Made by a program: the position numbers and the translations under genes
The notes under the pieces: generated by a model
The model's database searches: none
Told to the model about the DNA's origin: nothing
The model's input: only the letters and a program-made list of their open reading frames with translations
Source of the DNA: Cryobacterium sp. PH29-G1
Lineage (GTDB): Bacteria > Actinomycetota > Actinomycetes > Actinomycetales > Microbacteriaceae
Direction of reading: 5' to 3'
NCBI RefSeq assembly: GCF_030063365.1
Contig: NZ_JASISY010000001.1
Coordinates: forward strand, 62,001 to 126,000
DNA: 64,000 nt
Part shown: positions 35,537-44,915 of the stretch, piece after piece
Layout: each line of letters opens with the position of its first letter
Numbering within the stretch: position 1 is the first letter of the stretch

Positions 35537-36859
35537 TTGTTTAGCGCCATTGCGCGGATCTTCCGCACACCCGACCTTCGGAAGAAGATCGGTTTCACCC
35601 TGGGCATCATTGCTCTGTTCCGGTTGGGCTCGTTCATTCCTGCCCCGTTCGTGGACTTCGGCAACGTGCAGCTGTGTCTGGCAGCCAACCAGGGCACGAG
35701 CGGCCTCTACGAGCTCGTGAACCTCTTCAGTGGTGGCGCCCTGCTCCAGCTGAGCGTGTTCGCCCTCGGCATCATGCCGTACATCACGGCATCGATCATC
35801 GTGCAGTTGCTGCGCGTGGTCATCCCTCACTTCGACACCCTCTATAAGGAGGGTGCGTCCGGTCAGAGCACACTGACCCAGTACACGCGGTACCTCACCA
35901 TCGCGCTGGGCATTCTGCAGTCCACCACGCTCATCACGGTGGCCCGCAGCGGCGCGCTGTTCGGCACGTCGGCGAGCACCGAGTGCACGCAGCTGATCAC
36001 CAACGATGCCTGGTACGCCATCATGCTCATGGTCATCACCATGACCGCCGGTACCGGCGTCATCATGTGGATGGGTGAGCTCGTCACCGAGCGCGGTGTC
36101 GGCAACGGCATGTCGCTCATGATCTTCGTCTCCATTGCCGCCTTGTTCCCGGGCTCGCTGAGCGCAATCGGCCAGCAGCAGGGCTTCGACACCCTCGTGA
36201 TCGTGCTGATCGTCGGGATATTGGTGGTCGCCGGCGTGGTCTTCGTGGAGCAATCGCAACGAAGAATTCCGGTGCAGTACGCCAAACGTATGGTTGGGCG
36301 CCGCACCTACGGTGGCAACAACACCTACATCCCGATCAAGGTCAACATGGCCGGCGTGATCCCCGTGATCTTCGCCTCCTCGCTGCTGTACCTGCCGGCC
36401 CTGCTGGCCCAGTTCAACCAGCCGGCCGCCGGGCAGGAAGCCCCGGCCTGGGTCGTCTGGATCTCCAATAACCTCACCGGCGGCGACCAGCCGCTGTACA
36501 TGGCGATGTACTTCCTGCTGATCATCGGTTTCACCTACTTCTACGTGGCCATCACGTTCAACCCCGAAGAAGTTGCCGACAACATGAAGAAGTACGGCGG
36601 GTTCATTCCCGGCATCCGTGCCGGTCGTCCGACCGCCGAGTACCTCGACTTCGTGCTGACCCGCATCACTCTCCCCGGCTCGATCTACCTGGGCCTGATC
36701 GCGCTGATCCCGCTCATCGCCTTCTCGTTCATCGGTGCCGACCAGAACTTCCCCTTCGGCGGTGCGAGTATTCTCATCGTCGTCGGCGTGGGGCTCGAGA
36801 CGGTCAAGCAGATCGACTCGCAATTGCAACAGCGACACTACGAGGGGCTTCTTAAATGA
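35537..36859 (+). CDS. secY: Protein translocase channel subunit SecY
   Basis: 440 residues with the expected ten membrane segments. The start is TTG 35537, 5 bases after GGAGG; no ATG or GTG is better placed, and MFSAIARIFRTPDLRKKIGFTL aligns with SecY N termini. Conserved loops include QSTLTQYTRYLT and RIPVQYAKRM(V)GRRTYGG. Forms the SecYEG pore. The rare start codon and the hairpin upstream may limit its synthesis. It overlaps adk by 4 bases. Confidence 0.97.
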   Translation: MFSAIARIFRTPDLRKKIGFTLGIIALFRLGSFIPAPFVDFGNVQLCLAANQGTSGLYELVNLFSGGALLQLSVFALGIMPYITASIIVQLLRVVIPHFDTLYKEGASGQSTLTQYTRYLTIALGILQSTTLITVARSGALFGTSASTECTQLITNDAWYAIMLMVITMTAGTGVIMWMGELVTERGVGNGMSLMIFVSIAALFPGSLSAIGQQQGFDTLVIVLIVGILVVAGVVFVEQSQRRIPVQYAKRMVGRRTYGGNNTYIPIKVNMAGVIPVIFASSLLYLPALLAQFNQPAAGQEAPAWVVWISNNLTGGDQPLYMAMYFLLIIGFTYFYVAITFNPEEVADNMKKYGGFIPGIRAGRPTAEYLDFVLTRITLPGSIYLGLIALIPLIAFSFIGADQNFPFGGASILIVVGVGLETVKQIDSQLQQRHYEGLLK

Positions 36860-37452
36860 CGCGCTTACTTCTGATCGGCCCGCCCGGCGCGGGCAAAGGC
36901 ACCCAGGCCGAGCGCCTGGCGCTGGCGTTCAACGTTCCGGCCATCTCCACCGGCGACATCTTTCGCTACAACGTGACCAACAACACCCCATTGGGGCTCG
37001 AGGTCAAGTCGTTCATGGATGCCGGCGCCTACGTGCCGGACACCCTCACCAACGCGATTGTTGCGGACCGTTTGAAAGAAGCGGATGCCGCGAACGGCTT
37101 TCTGCTCGATGGCTACCCGCGCACCACGGATCAGGTTGCTGAATTGGACCGTCTGCTGATCGCCGAAGGAACCCAGCTCGACGTCGTCGTGCTGATCACC
37201 GCCGACACCGACGAGGTTGTCGCCCGGTTGCTGAAGCGGGCCGCCGAGCAGGGCCGAGCTGATGACACGGCCGAGGTCATCCGACACCGTCTCGACGTCT
37301 ATGCCGAACAGACCGCACCGCTCATCGACGTGTACAGCGCACGGGGCTTGGTCGTGACAATCGACGGCCTCGGTGCCGTTGAAGTTGTCACCGACCGTAT
37401 TCTCGCCGCGCTGACCGACCGTGGCCTGCGCGCCGGAACATCCGCTCTCTGA
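36856..37452 (+). CDS. adk: Adenylate kinase, short form
   Basis: 198 residues. P-loop GPPGAGKGT (8-16), ISTGDIFR in the NMP-binding region and DGYPRT around residue 83. The LID is short (EQGRADDTAEVIRHRLDVY), so there is no zinc-binding LID. Converts ATP and AMP to two ADP. The secY-adk-map order is typical of Gram-positive bacteria. Confidence 0.96.
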   Translation: MTRLLLIGPPGAGKGTQAERLALAFNVPAISTGDIFRYNVTNNTPLGLEVKSFMDAGAYVPDTLTNAIVADRLKEADAANGFLLDGYPRTTDQVAELDRLLIAEGTQLDVVVLITADTDEVVARLLKRAAEQGRADDTAEVIRHRLDVYAEQTAPLIDVYSARGLVVTIDGLGAVEVVTDRILAALTDRGLRAGTSAL

Positions 37453-37482
37453 ATTGATCGAACTGATCGGCCAAGCACCACC

Positions 37483-37533
37483 GGGCACGACCAATGGGCC
37501 GGGCCTCTCAAGGCCCGGCCCATTGGTGTGCCC
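37483..37533. terminator. Very stable hairpin between adk and map
   Basis: A 17-bp perfect stem (37490-37506 with 37511-37527) and a CTCA loop, extended by a further 6 bp (GGGCAC with GTGCCC) after one bulged base. No T tract follows. It lies 30 bases after the adk stop. Confidence 0.75.
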
Positions 37534-37598
37534 GGCTCCCCAAAAACCACGTACGTAAAATATCGCTCCCCTGTTCGGAGCTAGTTTGTAGGAAATCC

Positions 37599-38429
37599 GT
37601 GAGTCTTCGACGTTCCATCTACAAGAATCCGGCCCAGTTGCGCCTCATGGTGGCACCCGGTCTGGCCACCGCTGCATCGCTCAAGGCGGCTCGCGTCGCC
37701 ATGGTGATCGGCGCTACGACCCTCGATCTCGACGCTGCCGCGGAGGCTGCGATCGTGGCACTCGGCGGCAAGCCCAACTTCAAGCTTGAAGACGGGTACC
37801 ACCACACCGTGTGTGCGTCCGTGAACGACGACGTCGTGCACGGCATCCCTTCCGGTCGTCGCCTCGGCGCCGGAGATATCGTCTCGATCGACAGCGGGGC
37901 GATCATCGAAGGCTGGAACGGCGATGCCGCGTTCAGCTTCGTGCTGCCCGACGCTTCGCGACCCGAGGTAGTGGCCGAACGTCAGAAACTCTCCGACGTG
38001 ACCGAGCAGTCGCTGTGGCACGGTATCGCGCGTCTCAACACGGCGCGGCACCTCAATGAGGTCGGCGAGGCCATCGAGGACTATGTGGAGTCGCAGGGCA
38101 CCTACGGGATTCTCACCGATTATGTCGGCCACGGGATCGGTCGTTCCATGCACGAGGCTCCGCCGGTGTTCAACTATCGGGTGCGCCAGAAGGGCCCCGA
38201 CGTGAAGCCGGGCCTCGTCGTCGCCATTGAGCCGATGGTGGTACTCGGATCAATCGACACCTACACCCGCGACGACGACTGGACCGTCGCAACCAGCGAC
38301 GGCAAAGCCGCCGCGCACTGGGAACACAGCATCGCCGTGCACAAGGACGGCATCTGGGTACTCACCGCCGAAGACGGCGGAGCGGCCGGCCTGGCACAGT
38401 TCGGCATCGTTCCCGTTCCCATCCCGTAG
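37599..38429 (+). CDS. map: Methionine aminopeptidase, type I
   Basis: 276 residues from GTG 37599; the frame is open upstream, but MetAP homology begins with this start (SLRRSIYKNPAQLRLM). Metal and catalytic residues are present: HGIPS, the two Asp of VSIDSGAIIEGWNGDAAFS, GHGIGRSMHEAP, AIEPMV and WEHSIAV. Removes the initiator methionine from new proteins. Convergent with the reverse-strand regulator whose stop lies 14 bases away. Confidence 0.95.
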   Translation: MSLRRSIYKNPAQLRLMVAPGLATAASLKAARVAMVIGATTLDLDAAAEAAIVALGGKPNFKLEDGYHHTVCASVNDDVVHGIPSGRRLGAGDIVSIDSGAIIEGWNGDAAFSFVLPDASRPEVVAERQKLSDVTEQSLWHGIARLNTARHLNEVGEAIEDYVESQGTYGILTDYVGHGIGRSMHEAPPVFNYRVRQKGPDVKPGLVVAIEPMVVLGSIDTYTRDDDWTVATSDGKAAAHWEHSIAVHKDGIWVLTAEDGGAAGLAQFGIVPVPIP

Positions 38430-38443
38430 CGGGCCAGGCGACG

Positions 38444-40369
38444 CTATTTGTCCATCAGCTGAACGAGGCCGTCGATGAACGAGCGGAAGTCGACGGAGCG
38501 CCTGATCAGCTGTTGGACATCGGTGCGTTCGATGAATACCTCGACGAACTGGTCGAAGACGGACTGAAACGACGAACGGCCTGCGGCGCTGAACGCGATG
38601 AGCGCCACCACCGTGACCCGGCTGTCGCCCCAGTCCATTGGGGAATCGTTCACCACAATGGCGATGGTCGTGCGCAGCGCGGTCATCGCCATGGCGTGGG
38701 GCACCGCGAGGTTGTCGGTGAAGGCGGTCGACGACATCCGTTCGCGTTCCAGCACTCCGTCAACGTGGGCCTGGTCGATGACGCCGTGCCGCACCATCCG
38801 TTCGCCCAGCTCACGAATCATGGTCTCTTCGTCGGTGACGTAGAAGTTGCGCAGAAACAGCGACTCATCGAAGAACTGCAGCAGGTCGTCTTTGATTTGG
38901 GCGCGGCGACGGAGCCGTCGAACCCGGATGGCGGCCTGCCGGATGCGATCAATGTCGCCCTCGGTCAGGAAGGGCTGAATGACGATGACACCATCGGCCG
39001 GCATCGGCGGGTCAATGGTCGTGAGCACGAGATCGGCGCTGAGCTCATCCCAGTGCACGTCGCTGCGGGTGATCTGCGCCACCACGGTGAGGTCGTCGCC
39101 GAGTACGCGCTCAATGCGCTCCCGCAGCTGCAGGTGCATAGTGTAGTAATTCGGGCACACGATCACGCAGGTGACCCGCTCCACGGCCTGGGCTTGCTGC
39201 TCCAGGAGCGACCCCACATGCATGGCGATGTAGGCGATCTCATCGTCATTGACCACGATTTGTTCGTGGCGTTGCAGCTCGCTCGCGATGAAAACGGCGA
39301 GTTCGTAGGTCATCGGATACGACGTCTTGATCGACCGGGTGAGTGGATTGCGGGAGTACTCGCGCAGCTGCGCACGGTCGATCAGATTGCGCACGTGCAG
39401 GGTGAGGCGGGTGATGAAGTCATCGTCGGCCAGATCAACGAGATACTCCTCGCTGGCCTGACTGACGATCTGACGCACGACGGCGAGGTCATCGGGGCGG
39501 GCGAAGGTTGTGGTCAGCACCTGCGCCGGCTGGGCGTTTCCGGGCGTCACGACCCGCGTCTTGAGCAGGGCCACGAGGTACGCGATGTCGCGTGCGTCGA
39601 GCACAACGGAAAAATGGGTGGCGATGAGCGTTGCCAGCGCTGAGTTCATGTCCGAGCTGATGGGCGAGGCGTCGGGGGAGTCGAGCGCCGCGTCGGCGGC
39701 GGCGCGTTTTCCCACACGATCGACAGCAATGGCCACGTGCAACAGCACGTTGTTGGTGCCGAATTCGTTGACAAAGTAGCCCTGGGCGTCGAGCATCGCA
39801 ATGAGGTCGGTCTTGAACGCCTCGAGGCTTTCGGAAGCGAACTCACGCTGAATCGCGGCCAATTCCAGCAGCCCGCGCTTGCTCTCGTCTCGGAACATGC
39901 GGCTGAGCAGTCGCCGCCGGTCTGTCTCAGAACCGACGAGCGAAACGACGCTGCCCTGCCGGGAGAGGGACAGGCCGGAATCGGGCAGCATGGAGCGAAC
40001 GCGCCCTAAATCGGCTTCCGTCGTCGAATCACTGACAAACATATCGGCCGCGAGTTCGTACACGTCGAGACCGCCGGAACCATCGGTGAGGCGCCGAACG
40101 AGCTGGTACAGACGGTTCTGCGGGGTATCCGCGTCGACGGGATGCAGCGGCTGCACCGTGCTGAACGCGGCGTAAGCATCACGGTTGAGCCGATAGCCCG
40201 CCGGGCCCGACTCGATCAACGGCAGCGGATGCGCCGCAGCCTTGACGTTGGTGACATAGCTGCGTACGCTGCGTGGCGTGACGCCGAGCATATCGGCGAG
40301 CTCGCCGGCCGTCACCCAGCTGGGAGCGCGCAACAGGTAGTCGAGCATGCGCGTCTGCTTGCTACTCAT
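38444..40369 (-). CDS. mtlR: MtlR-type PTS-controlled transcriptional activator (HTH, two PRDs, EIIB-like, EIIA)
   Basis: 641 residues. A DeoR/HTH-type helix-turn-helix (about residues 15-60: VTAGELADMLGVTPRSVRSYVTNV) is followed by two PTS regulation domains (around 185-290 with HVAIAVDR; 300-405 with IAYIAMHVGSLLEQQ), an EIIB-like domain starting VTCVIVCPNYYT, and a mannitol-type EIIA domain with the phospho-site NLAVPHAM. Activity is set by phosphorylation by HPr and EII. It is divergent from the PTS operon and likely controls it. The sugar assignment comes from the mtlA/mtlD neighbours. Confidence 0.88.
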   Translation of the reverse strand: MSSKQTRMLDYLLRAPSWVTAGELADMLGVTPRSVRSYVTNVKAAAHPLPLIESGPAGYRLNRDAYAAFSTVQPLHPVDADTPQNRLYQLVRRLTDGSGGLDVYELAADMFVSDSTTEADLGRVRSMLPDSGLSLSRQGSVVSLVGSETDRRRLLSRMFRDESKRGLLELAAIQREFASESLEAFKTDLIAMLDAQGYFVNEFGTNNVLLHVAIAVDRVGKRAAADAALDSPDASPISSDMNSALATLIATHFSVVLDARDIAYLVALLKTRVVTPGNAQPAQVLTTTFARPDDLAVVRQIVSQASEEYLVDLADDDFITRLTLHVRNLIDRAQLREYSRNPLTRSIKTSYPMTYELAVFIASELQRHEQIVVNDDEIAYIAMHVGSLLEQQAQAVERVTCVIVCPNYYTMHLQLRERIERVLGDDLTVVAQITRSDVHWDELSADLVLTTIDPPMPADGVIVIQPFLTEGDIDRIRQAAIRVRRLRRRAQIKDDLLQFFDESLFLRNFYVTDEETMIRELGERMVRHGVIDQAHVDGVLERERMSSTAFTDNLAVPHAMAMTALRTTIAIVVNDSPMDWGDSRVTVVALIAFSAAGRSSFQSVFDQFVEVFIERTDVQQLIRRSVDFRSFIDGLVQLMDK

Positions 40370-40493
40370 GGTTTACAGCCATCCCGTGCCGGCTCGACGT
40401 GCCGCCACGTCGTGCGCCGGTAATTCGTGCTGTTTCCATGCCAATGATCGTAGTCAAGATTTGTGGGTGGCTTGCGGTCCCGCACCCGAGTGC

Positions 40494-40525
40494 GACAGCT
40501 TTTTCCGGGGGAGCGGAAAAGTGTC
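40494..40525. promoter_or_regulatory. Putative MtlR operator in the divergent intergenic region
   Basis: Imperfect inverted repeat: GACAGCTTTTTCCG (40494-40507) and CGGAAAAGTGTC (40514-40525). It lies between the regulator start (40369) and the EIIB-like start (40595), near where an activator site would be expected. A weak -10 TAGAGT is at 40568-40573 and the ribosome-binding site GAGAAAGGG at 40579-40587. Confidence 0.45.
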
Positions 40526-40594
40526 TGGTGGCCGTTGAAACGCCCGGCGGGCACACTGGGAGAAGCCTAGAGTGAGCCGAGAAAGGGCGAATCA

Positions 40595-40927
40595 ATGAGG
40601 ATTCACGTTGTCTGCGGTGCCGGTGCGTCGAGTACCTTCGTCGCCCTGCGCGTACGCCGCAGCGCCGCCGGGCGCGGCCTCGATGTTCGAGTGACGGCCG
40701 GAAGTGAATTCGATCTCGTCGACACCCTGTCGGTGACCGATGTGCTCCTCGTCGGCCCGCACCTCGCCGAACGGTTCGACGCGATCCAGCTCCAGGCTGG
40801 CCTCGTCGGCGTGCGTGCCCGGCTCCTTCCCGCTTCTGTTTTTACCGCTCGCGACGGCGAGGCAGCCCTTGACCTCGCACTGGACAACGACCTAACGAAA
40901 ACAACGAAAGGCTCCGCACATGCTTGA
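40595..40927 (+). CDS. PTS EIIB-like domain protein, lactose/cellobiose type
   Basis: 110 residues. The phosphorylation loop is VVCGAGASSTF with Cys7, as in the EIIB-Lac/Cel fold; the remainder is a single Rossmann-like domain. Short for a full permease and unaccompanied by its own EIIC, so it may act as a phosphate relay or regulator. First gene of the operon and overlapping the HPr gene by 8 bases. Confidence 0.75.
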   Translation: MRIHVVCGAGASSTFVALRVRRSAAGRGLDVRVTAGSEFDLVDTLSVTDVLLVGPHLAERFDAIQLQAGLVGVRARLLPASVFTARDGEAALDLALDNDLTKTTKGSAHA

Positions 40928-41186
40928 ACGAACTGTCACCATCGGTTCCACCCACGGGCTGCACGCTCGCCCGGCCAAGCTGTTCAGCCAGGCGGTTGGC
41001 GCCTCGGGTCTTCCCGTGACCATCACCAAGACCGGCGGGAAGCCCGTCAACGCGGCCAGCATCCTCGGCGTCATCTCGCTCGGCATCAACCACGGCGATG
41101 AAGTCACCCTGGCGACGGAGGGCGACAACGCAGAGACAGTGCTGGACACCCTCGTTGATCTGCTGTTGACCGACCACGACGAGTAG
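40920..41186 (+). CDS. ptsH: Phosphocarrier protein HPr
   Basis: 88 residues. Active-site His15 in GLHARPA; the regulatory-serine region NAASILGVISLGI has Ser47. Transfers phosphate from Enzyme I to EIIA domains. Located between the EIIB-like gene and ptsI, so the general PTS proteins are embedded in the mannitol operon. Confidence 0.95.
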   Translation: MLERTVTIGSTHGLHARPAKLFSQAVGASGLPVTITKTGGKPVNAASILGVISLGINHGDEVTLATEGDNAETVLDTLVDLLLTDHDE

Positions 41187-41230
41187 ACCGCCATGTCAGT
41201 GACGGACGCCGCGAACAAGAAGGAGCTGTG

Positions 41231-42934
41231 ATGGTACTGCACAATAGCTTGCCGGAGACTAGCGAGCGCCCTGAAGAAATGCCCGGCATCGGAATCGGCC
41301 AGGGCATAGCCATCGGGCCTGTTATTCGGATGCCCGATCCGCTGCCGGAACCGGCCGAAACAGCCAGTGTTCTCGCCGTGGACGCCGAGGGCGTTCGGGC
41401 CGCCGAGGCGATGACCTGGGTCGCTGCCGATCTGCTCGCCCGCGGCGAGAAGGCCGGGGGAGCAGCTCGTGAGGTGCTCGAAGCGCAGTCGATGATGGCG
41501 GAAGACCCCACGGTGTCCGAAGACGTTTCGGTACGGTTGCAACGCGGTGTGACCGCCGAACGCGCGGTCTTCGAGGCGTTTGCGGGGTTCCGTGAGATGC
41601 TCACCGATCTGGGCGGCTACATGGCCGAACGCGCGGCCGACCTCGACGATGTGTCCCTGCGAGTAATCGCACGGCTGTCCGGCCTGCCTGCCCCCGGAGT
41701 GCCGGATCCGGACTATCCGTTTATTCTCGTGGCCCAGGATCTGGCCCCGGCCGATACCGCACTGCTGAACCTCGACAAGGTGCTCGGCCTCATCACCCGC
41801 GACGGCGGCCCCACCTCGCACACCGCTATTCTGGCGCGCGAGAAGTCGATCGTGGCGATCGTCGGCACCCCCGACGCTGCCCGACTCCGCGACGGTGACG
41901 AGGTGATCGTCGACGCTGCGAATGGCGTCGTCGTGCGCAAGCCGACGACCGCGCAGAAGGGGGAAGCTCAGGCCCGGATCGCCGCTCGGGCCGCCTTGGC
42001 TCAGGCGCCGATCGGACCGGGTCGGCTCAAAGACGGCACACCGATGCCGCTGCTGGCCAACCTCGGTTCGGCCGACGGTGCCGCGAAGGCTGCAGCGCTC
42101 GGCGCCGAGGGCGTTGGCCTGTTTCGCACGGAGTTCTTGTTTCTCGACTCCGCCCTGGCACCCACGATTGTGGAGCAGCAAGAACAGTACGAACGCATGC
42201 TGCACGCTTTTCCCGGTAAGAAGGTCGTGGTGCGTGCCCTCGACGCCGGTGCCGACAAGCCGCTGGCCTTCCTGAACGATACGCACGAAGAGAACCCAGC
42301 GCTCGGCCTGCGCGGATTGCGCGCGCTGCGCGCCTCCGAAGACATCCTGCGCGAGCAGCTCACCGCCCTCGCCAATGCCGACGCCGCAACGGATGCCGAC
42401 GTGTGGGTGATGGCGCCGATGGTGGCGACCGTTGAGGAGACCGAGTATTTCGTGGCGCTGTCACGCGAGCTCGGGTTGAAGACGGCGGGCGTCATGGTGG
42501 AGGTACCCTCCGCGGCGCTGCTCGCCCACCACATCCTGCAGCACGCGGACTTCGCCTCGATCGGTACCAACGATCTCACCCAGTACACGATGGCTGCCGA
42601 CCGTATGCTCGGCAGCGTCGCAGCACTTCAAGATCCGTGGCACCCTGCAGTGCTACGCCTGGTCGCCGAGGTGGGCACAGCCGGCCGCGCCCTCGGTAAA
42701 CCCGTTGGGGTGTGCGGCGAGGCTGCGGCCGACCCATTACTGGCCGTGGTGCTCGTGGGCCTTGGCGCGACGAGTCTGTCGATGTCTGCTGCGGCCCTCG
42801 CCGAGGTGCGCACCACCCTGGCCAACTTCACCCTGGAACAGGCCCGGCGCCTCGCTGAGCTGGCGCTCGCGGCAGCAGACGCGGCATCCGCTCGTCGCGC
42901 CGTCGCTGCCCAGGCCGCCGAATACCTGACCTGA
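41231..42934 (+). CDS. ptsI: PTS Enzyme I (phosphoenolpyruvate-protein phosphotransferase)
   Basis: 567 residues from ATG 41231 with AAGGAG upstream (a GTG one codon earlier is in frame). The phospho-histidine is H197 in GGPTSHTAILAREKSI. The PEP-binding barrel has GVGLFRTEFLFLD, LRALDAGADKPLAFL-like and GTNDLTQYTMAADR segments. Autophosphorylates from PEP and feeds HPr. Slightly shorter than E. coli EI (575). Confidence 0.95.
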   Translation: MVLHNSLPETSERPEEMPGIGIGQGIAIGPVIRMPDPLPEPAETASVLAVDAEGVRAAEAMTWVAADLLARGEKAGGAAREVLEAQSMMAEDPTVSEDVSVRLQRGVTAERAVFEAFAGFREMLTDLGGYMAERAADLDDVSLRVIARLSGLPAPGVPDPDYPFILVAQDLAPADTALLNLDKVLGLITRDGGPTSHTAILAREKSIVAIVGTPDAARLRDGDEVIVDAANGVVVRKPTTAQKGEAQARIAARAALAQAPIGPGRLKDGTPMPLLANLGSADGAAKAAALGAEGVGLFRTEFLFLDSALAPTIVEQQEQYERMLHAFPGKKVVVRALDAGADKPLAFLNDTHEENPALGLRGLRALRASEDILREQLTALANADAATDADVWVMAPMVATVEETEYFVALSRELGLKTAGVMVEVPSAALLAHHILQHADFASIGTNDLTQYTMAADRMLGSVAALQDPWHPAVLRLVAEVGTAGRALGKPVGVCGEAAADPLLAVVLVGLGATSLSMSAAALAEVRTTLANFTLEQARRLAELALAAADAASARRAVAAQAAEYLT

Positions 42935-42981
42935 TTTTCCCTTCCCGAACCCCTTGTACCACCCCCTAGAAAGGTACTGAA

Positions 42982-44481
42982 ATGACGACGACGTCAGCCC
43001 CAACCAAGCGACCGGGCACTCGCGTGCACGTGCAGCGCTTTGGAACATTCCTGAGCGGCATGATCATGCCCAACATCGCGGCCTTTATCGCGTGGGGGCT
43101 CATCACCGCTTTCTTCATCCCCACCGGATGGACCCCGAACGAAACGGTCGCCGCCATGGTCGACCCGATGATCTTGTACCTGCTGCCCTTGCTGATCGCC
43201 AATACCGGTGGCCGGATGATCTACGACACTCGAGGCGGCGTGATCGCCACGATCGCCACGATGGGTGTCATCGTCGGTAGTTCAATTCCCATGTTCATCG
43301 GCGCCATGATCGTCGGCCCGCTGTCCGCCTATCTGCTCAAGAAGCTTGATGGCCTGTGGGCCGGCAAGGTCAAGCCCGGCTTCGAGATGCTGATCGACAA
43401 CTTCTCGGCCGGAATCCTCGGCGCCCTTCTGGCCCTGGGCGCATTCTTTGGAATCGCTCCGGTGGTGACAGGTTTCAGTTCGGCGCTTGAATCCGGCGTC
43501 AACTGGCTCGTCGCCAACAACCTGCTGCCGCTCGCGAGCATCCTGGTTGAGCCCGGCAAGGTATTGTTCCTGAACAACGCCATCAACCACGGCGTGTTCA
43601 CCCCGATCGGTGTGCAGCAGGTTGCCGAATCCGGCAAGTCCCTGCTCTTCCTGATCGAAGCGAACCCCGGCCCCGGCCTCGGTATCCTGCTGGCCTTCAC
43701 CTTCTTCGGAGTCGGTCTCGCCAAGGCCAGCGCACCGGGCGCCATCATCATCCAGTTCCTCGGTGGTATCCACGAGATCTACTTCCCCTACGTGCTGATG
43801 AAGCCGTTGCTCATTCTCGCCGCGATCGGTGGCGGCATGACCGGTGTGGCGATCAACGTCGCCTTCCAGACCGGACTGCGCGCCCCCGCCTCACCGGGCA
43901 GCATCTTCGCCGTGCTGATTCAGACCTCGTCGGACAGCTATGTCGGTGTGATCCTCTCCGTGATCGGTGCCGCGACCGTGTCGTTCCTCATCGCCGCGGT
44001 CATTCTGCGGGCCAGCCGCAAGCGTGACCTCGAAGACCTCGCCGAGGGCGACGACGAACTCGCCGCTGCCGTAGCCCGGACCGAAGCCAACAAGGGCAAG
44101 TCCAGCAGCATTCTCGGCGGCCTCGCCGGTGCCGGTGTCGGAACAGGTGCAGGTGTGGGTGCAGCAAGCTCCGCCCGTCCGCTGCACAACATCGTGTTCG
44201 CCTGTGACGCCGGGATGGGGTCCAGCGCGATGGGTGCATCCGTTCTGCGCAACAAGATCAAGAAGGCCGGCATCGAGGGGGTCACGGTGGTCAACCAGTC
44301 CATTGCCAACCTCGACGGCAGCGCCGACCTCGTGATCACCCACCAGGACCTGACGGACCGGGCCCGCGCCAAGTCCCCGGACTCCCAGCACGTGTCGGTG
44401 GATAATTTTATGAACAGCCCGAAGTACGACGAAGTCGTCAGCCTGCTGGAATCCCAGAAAAATGAAGGAGTCATTTCATGA
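42982..44481 (+). CDS. mtlA: PTS mannitol transporter EIICB
   Basis: 499 residues. EIIC domain residues 15-350 with eight or so membrane segments, including RFGTFLSGMIMPNIAAFIAWG and NNAINHGVFTPIGVQQ. A linker rich in Gly/Ala (SILGGLAGAGVGTGAGVGAA) precedes the EIIB domain with the phospho-cysteine C408 in FACDAGMGSSAMGASVLRNK. Imports and phosphorylates D-mannitol. EIIA is encoded separately and overlaps by 4 bases. Confidence 0.94.
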   Translation: MTTTSAPTKRPGTRVHVQRFGTFLSGMIMPNIAAFIAWGLITAFFIPTGWTPNETVAAMVDPMILYLLPLLIANTGGRMIYDTRGGVIATIATMGVIVGSSIPMFIGAMIVGPLSAYLLKKLDGLWAGKVKPGFEMLIDNFSAGILGALLALGAFFGIAPVVTGFSSALESGVNWLVANNLLPLASILVEPGKVLFLNNAINHGVFTPIGVQQVAESGKSLLFLIEANPGPGLGILLAFTFFGVGLAKASAPGAIIIQFLGGIHEIYFPYVLMKPLLILAAIGGGMTGVAINVAFQTGLRAPASPGSIFAVLIQTSSDSYVGVILSVIGAATVSFLIAAVILRASRKRDLEDLAEGDDELAAAVARTEANKGKSSSILGGLAGAGVGTGAGVGAASSARPLHNIVFACDAGMGSSAMGASVLRNKIKKAGIEGVTVVNQSIANLDGSADLVITHQDLTDRARAKSPDSQHVSVDNFMNSPKYDEVVSLLESQKNEGVIS

Positions 44482-44915
44482 GCCAAATTCTCGAACCGCG
44501 AAATGTGATCGCGACCGGAACCGCCCGCACCCGCGATGACGCGATTCGCGAGGCCGGTGCACTGCTCGTGACCTCCGGCGCGGTCAACGACGACTACGTG
44601 GCGTCTATGTTCGAACGGGAAGCATCCGTTTCAACCTACATGGGCAACGGGCTGGCTATTCCGCACGGCACGAACGACGCCAAAGAGTCGATCCTGCGCT
44701 CGGCGCTCTCGCTCGTGCGATACGAAGAGCCGATCGACTGGAACGGCCAGCCGGTGCGGTTCGCCGTGGCGATCGCCGGACTGAACAACGAGCACCTCGA
44801 GATCCTCTCGAAGATCGCCATCGTGTTTTCCGACGAAGACGAGGTGCAGAAGCTCATCGATGCCGGCACGGCTGAAGACATCTTCCGCCTGCTTGAGGAG
44901 GTCAACGCAGAATGA
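44478..44915 (+). CDS. mtlF: PTS mannitol EIIA component
   Basis: 145 residues. The EIIA-Mtl active site His63 lies in [13 protein letters not shown]. It passes phosphate from HPr to the EIIB domain of MtlA. Preceded by AAATGAAGGAG within the mtlA 3' end. ATGA overlap with mtlD downstream. Confidence 0.93.
   Translation: MSQILEPRNVIATGTARTRDDAIREAGALLVTSGAVNDDYVASMFEREASVSTYMGNGLAIPHGTNDAKESILRSALSLVRYEEPIDWNGQPVRFAVAIAGLNNEHLEILSKIAIVFSDEDEVQKLIDAGTAEDIFRLLEEVNAE

Noticed and set aside
40142..40538. Small forward ORFs between the PTS regulator and the EIIB-like gene
   Set aside because: They overlap the 5' end of the reverse-strand regulator and the divergent promoter; no ribosome-binding site or homology.
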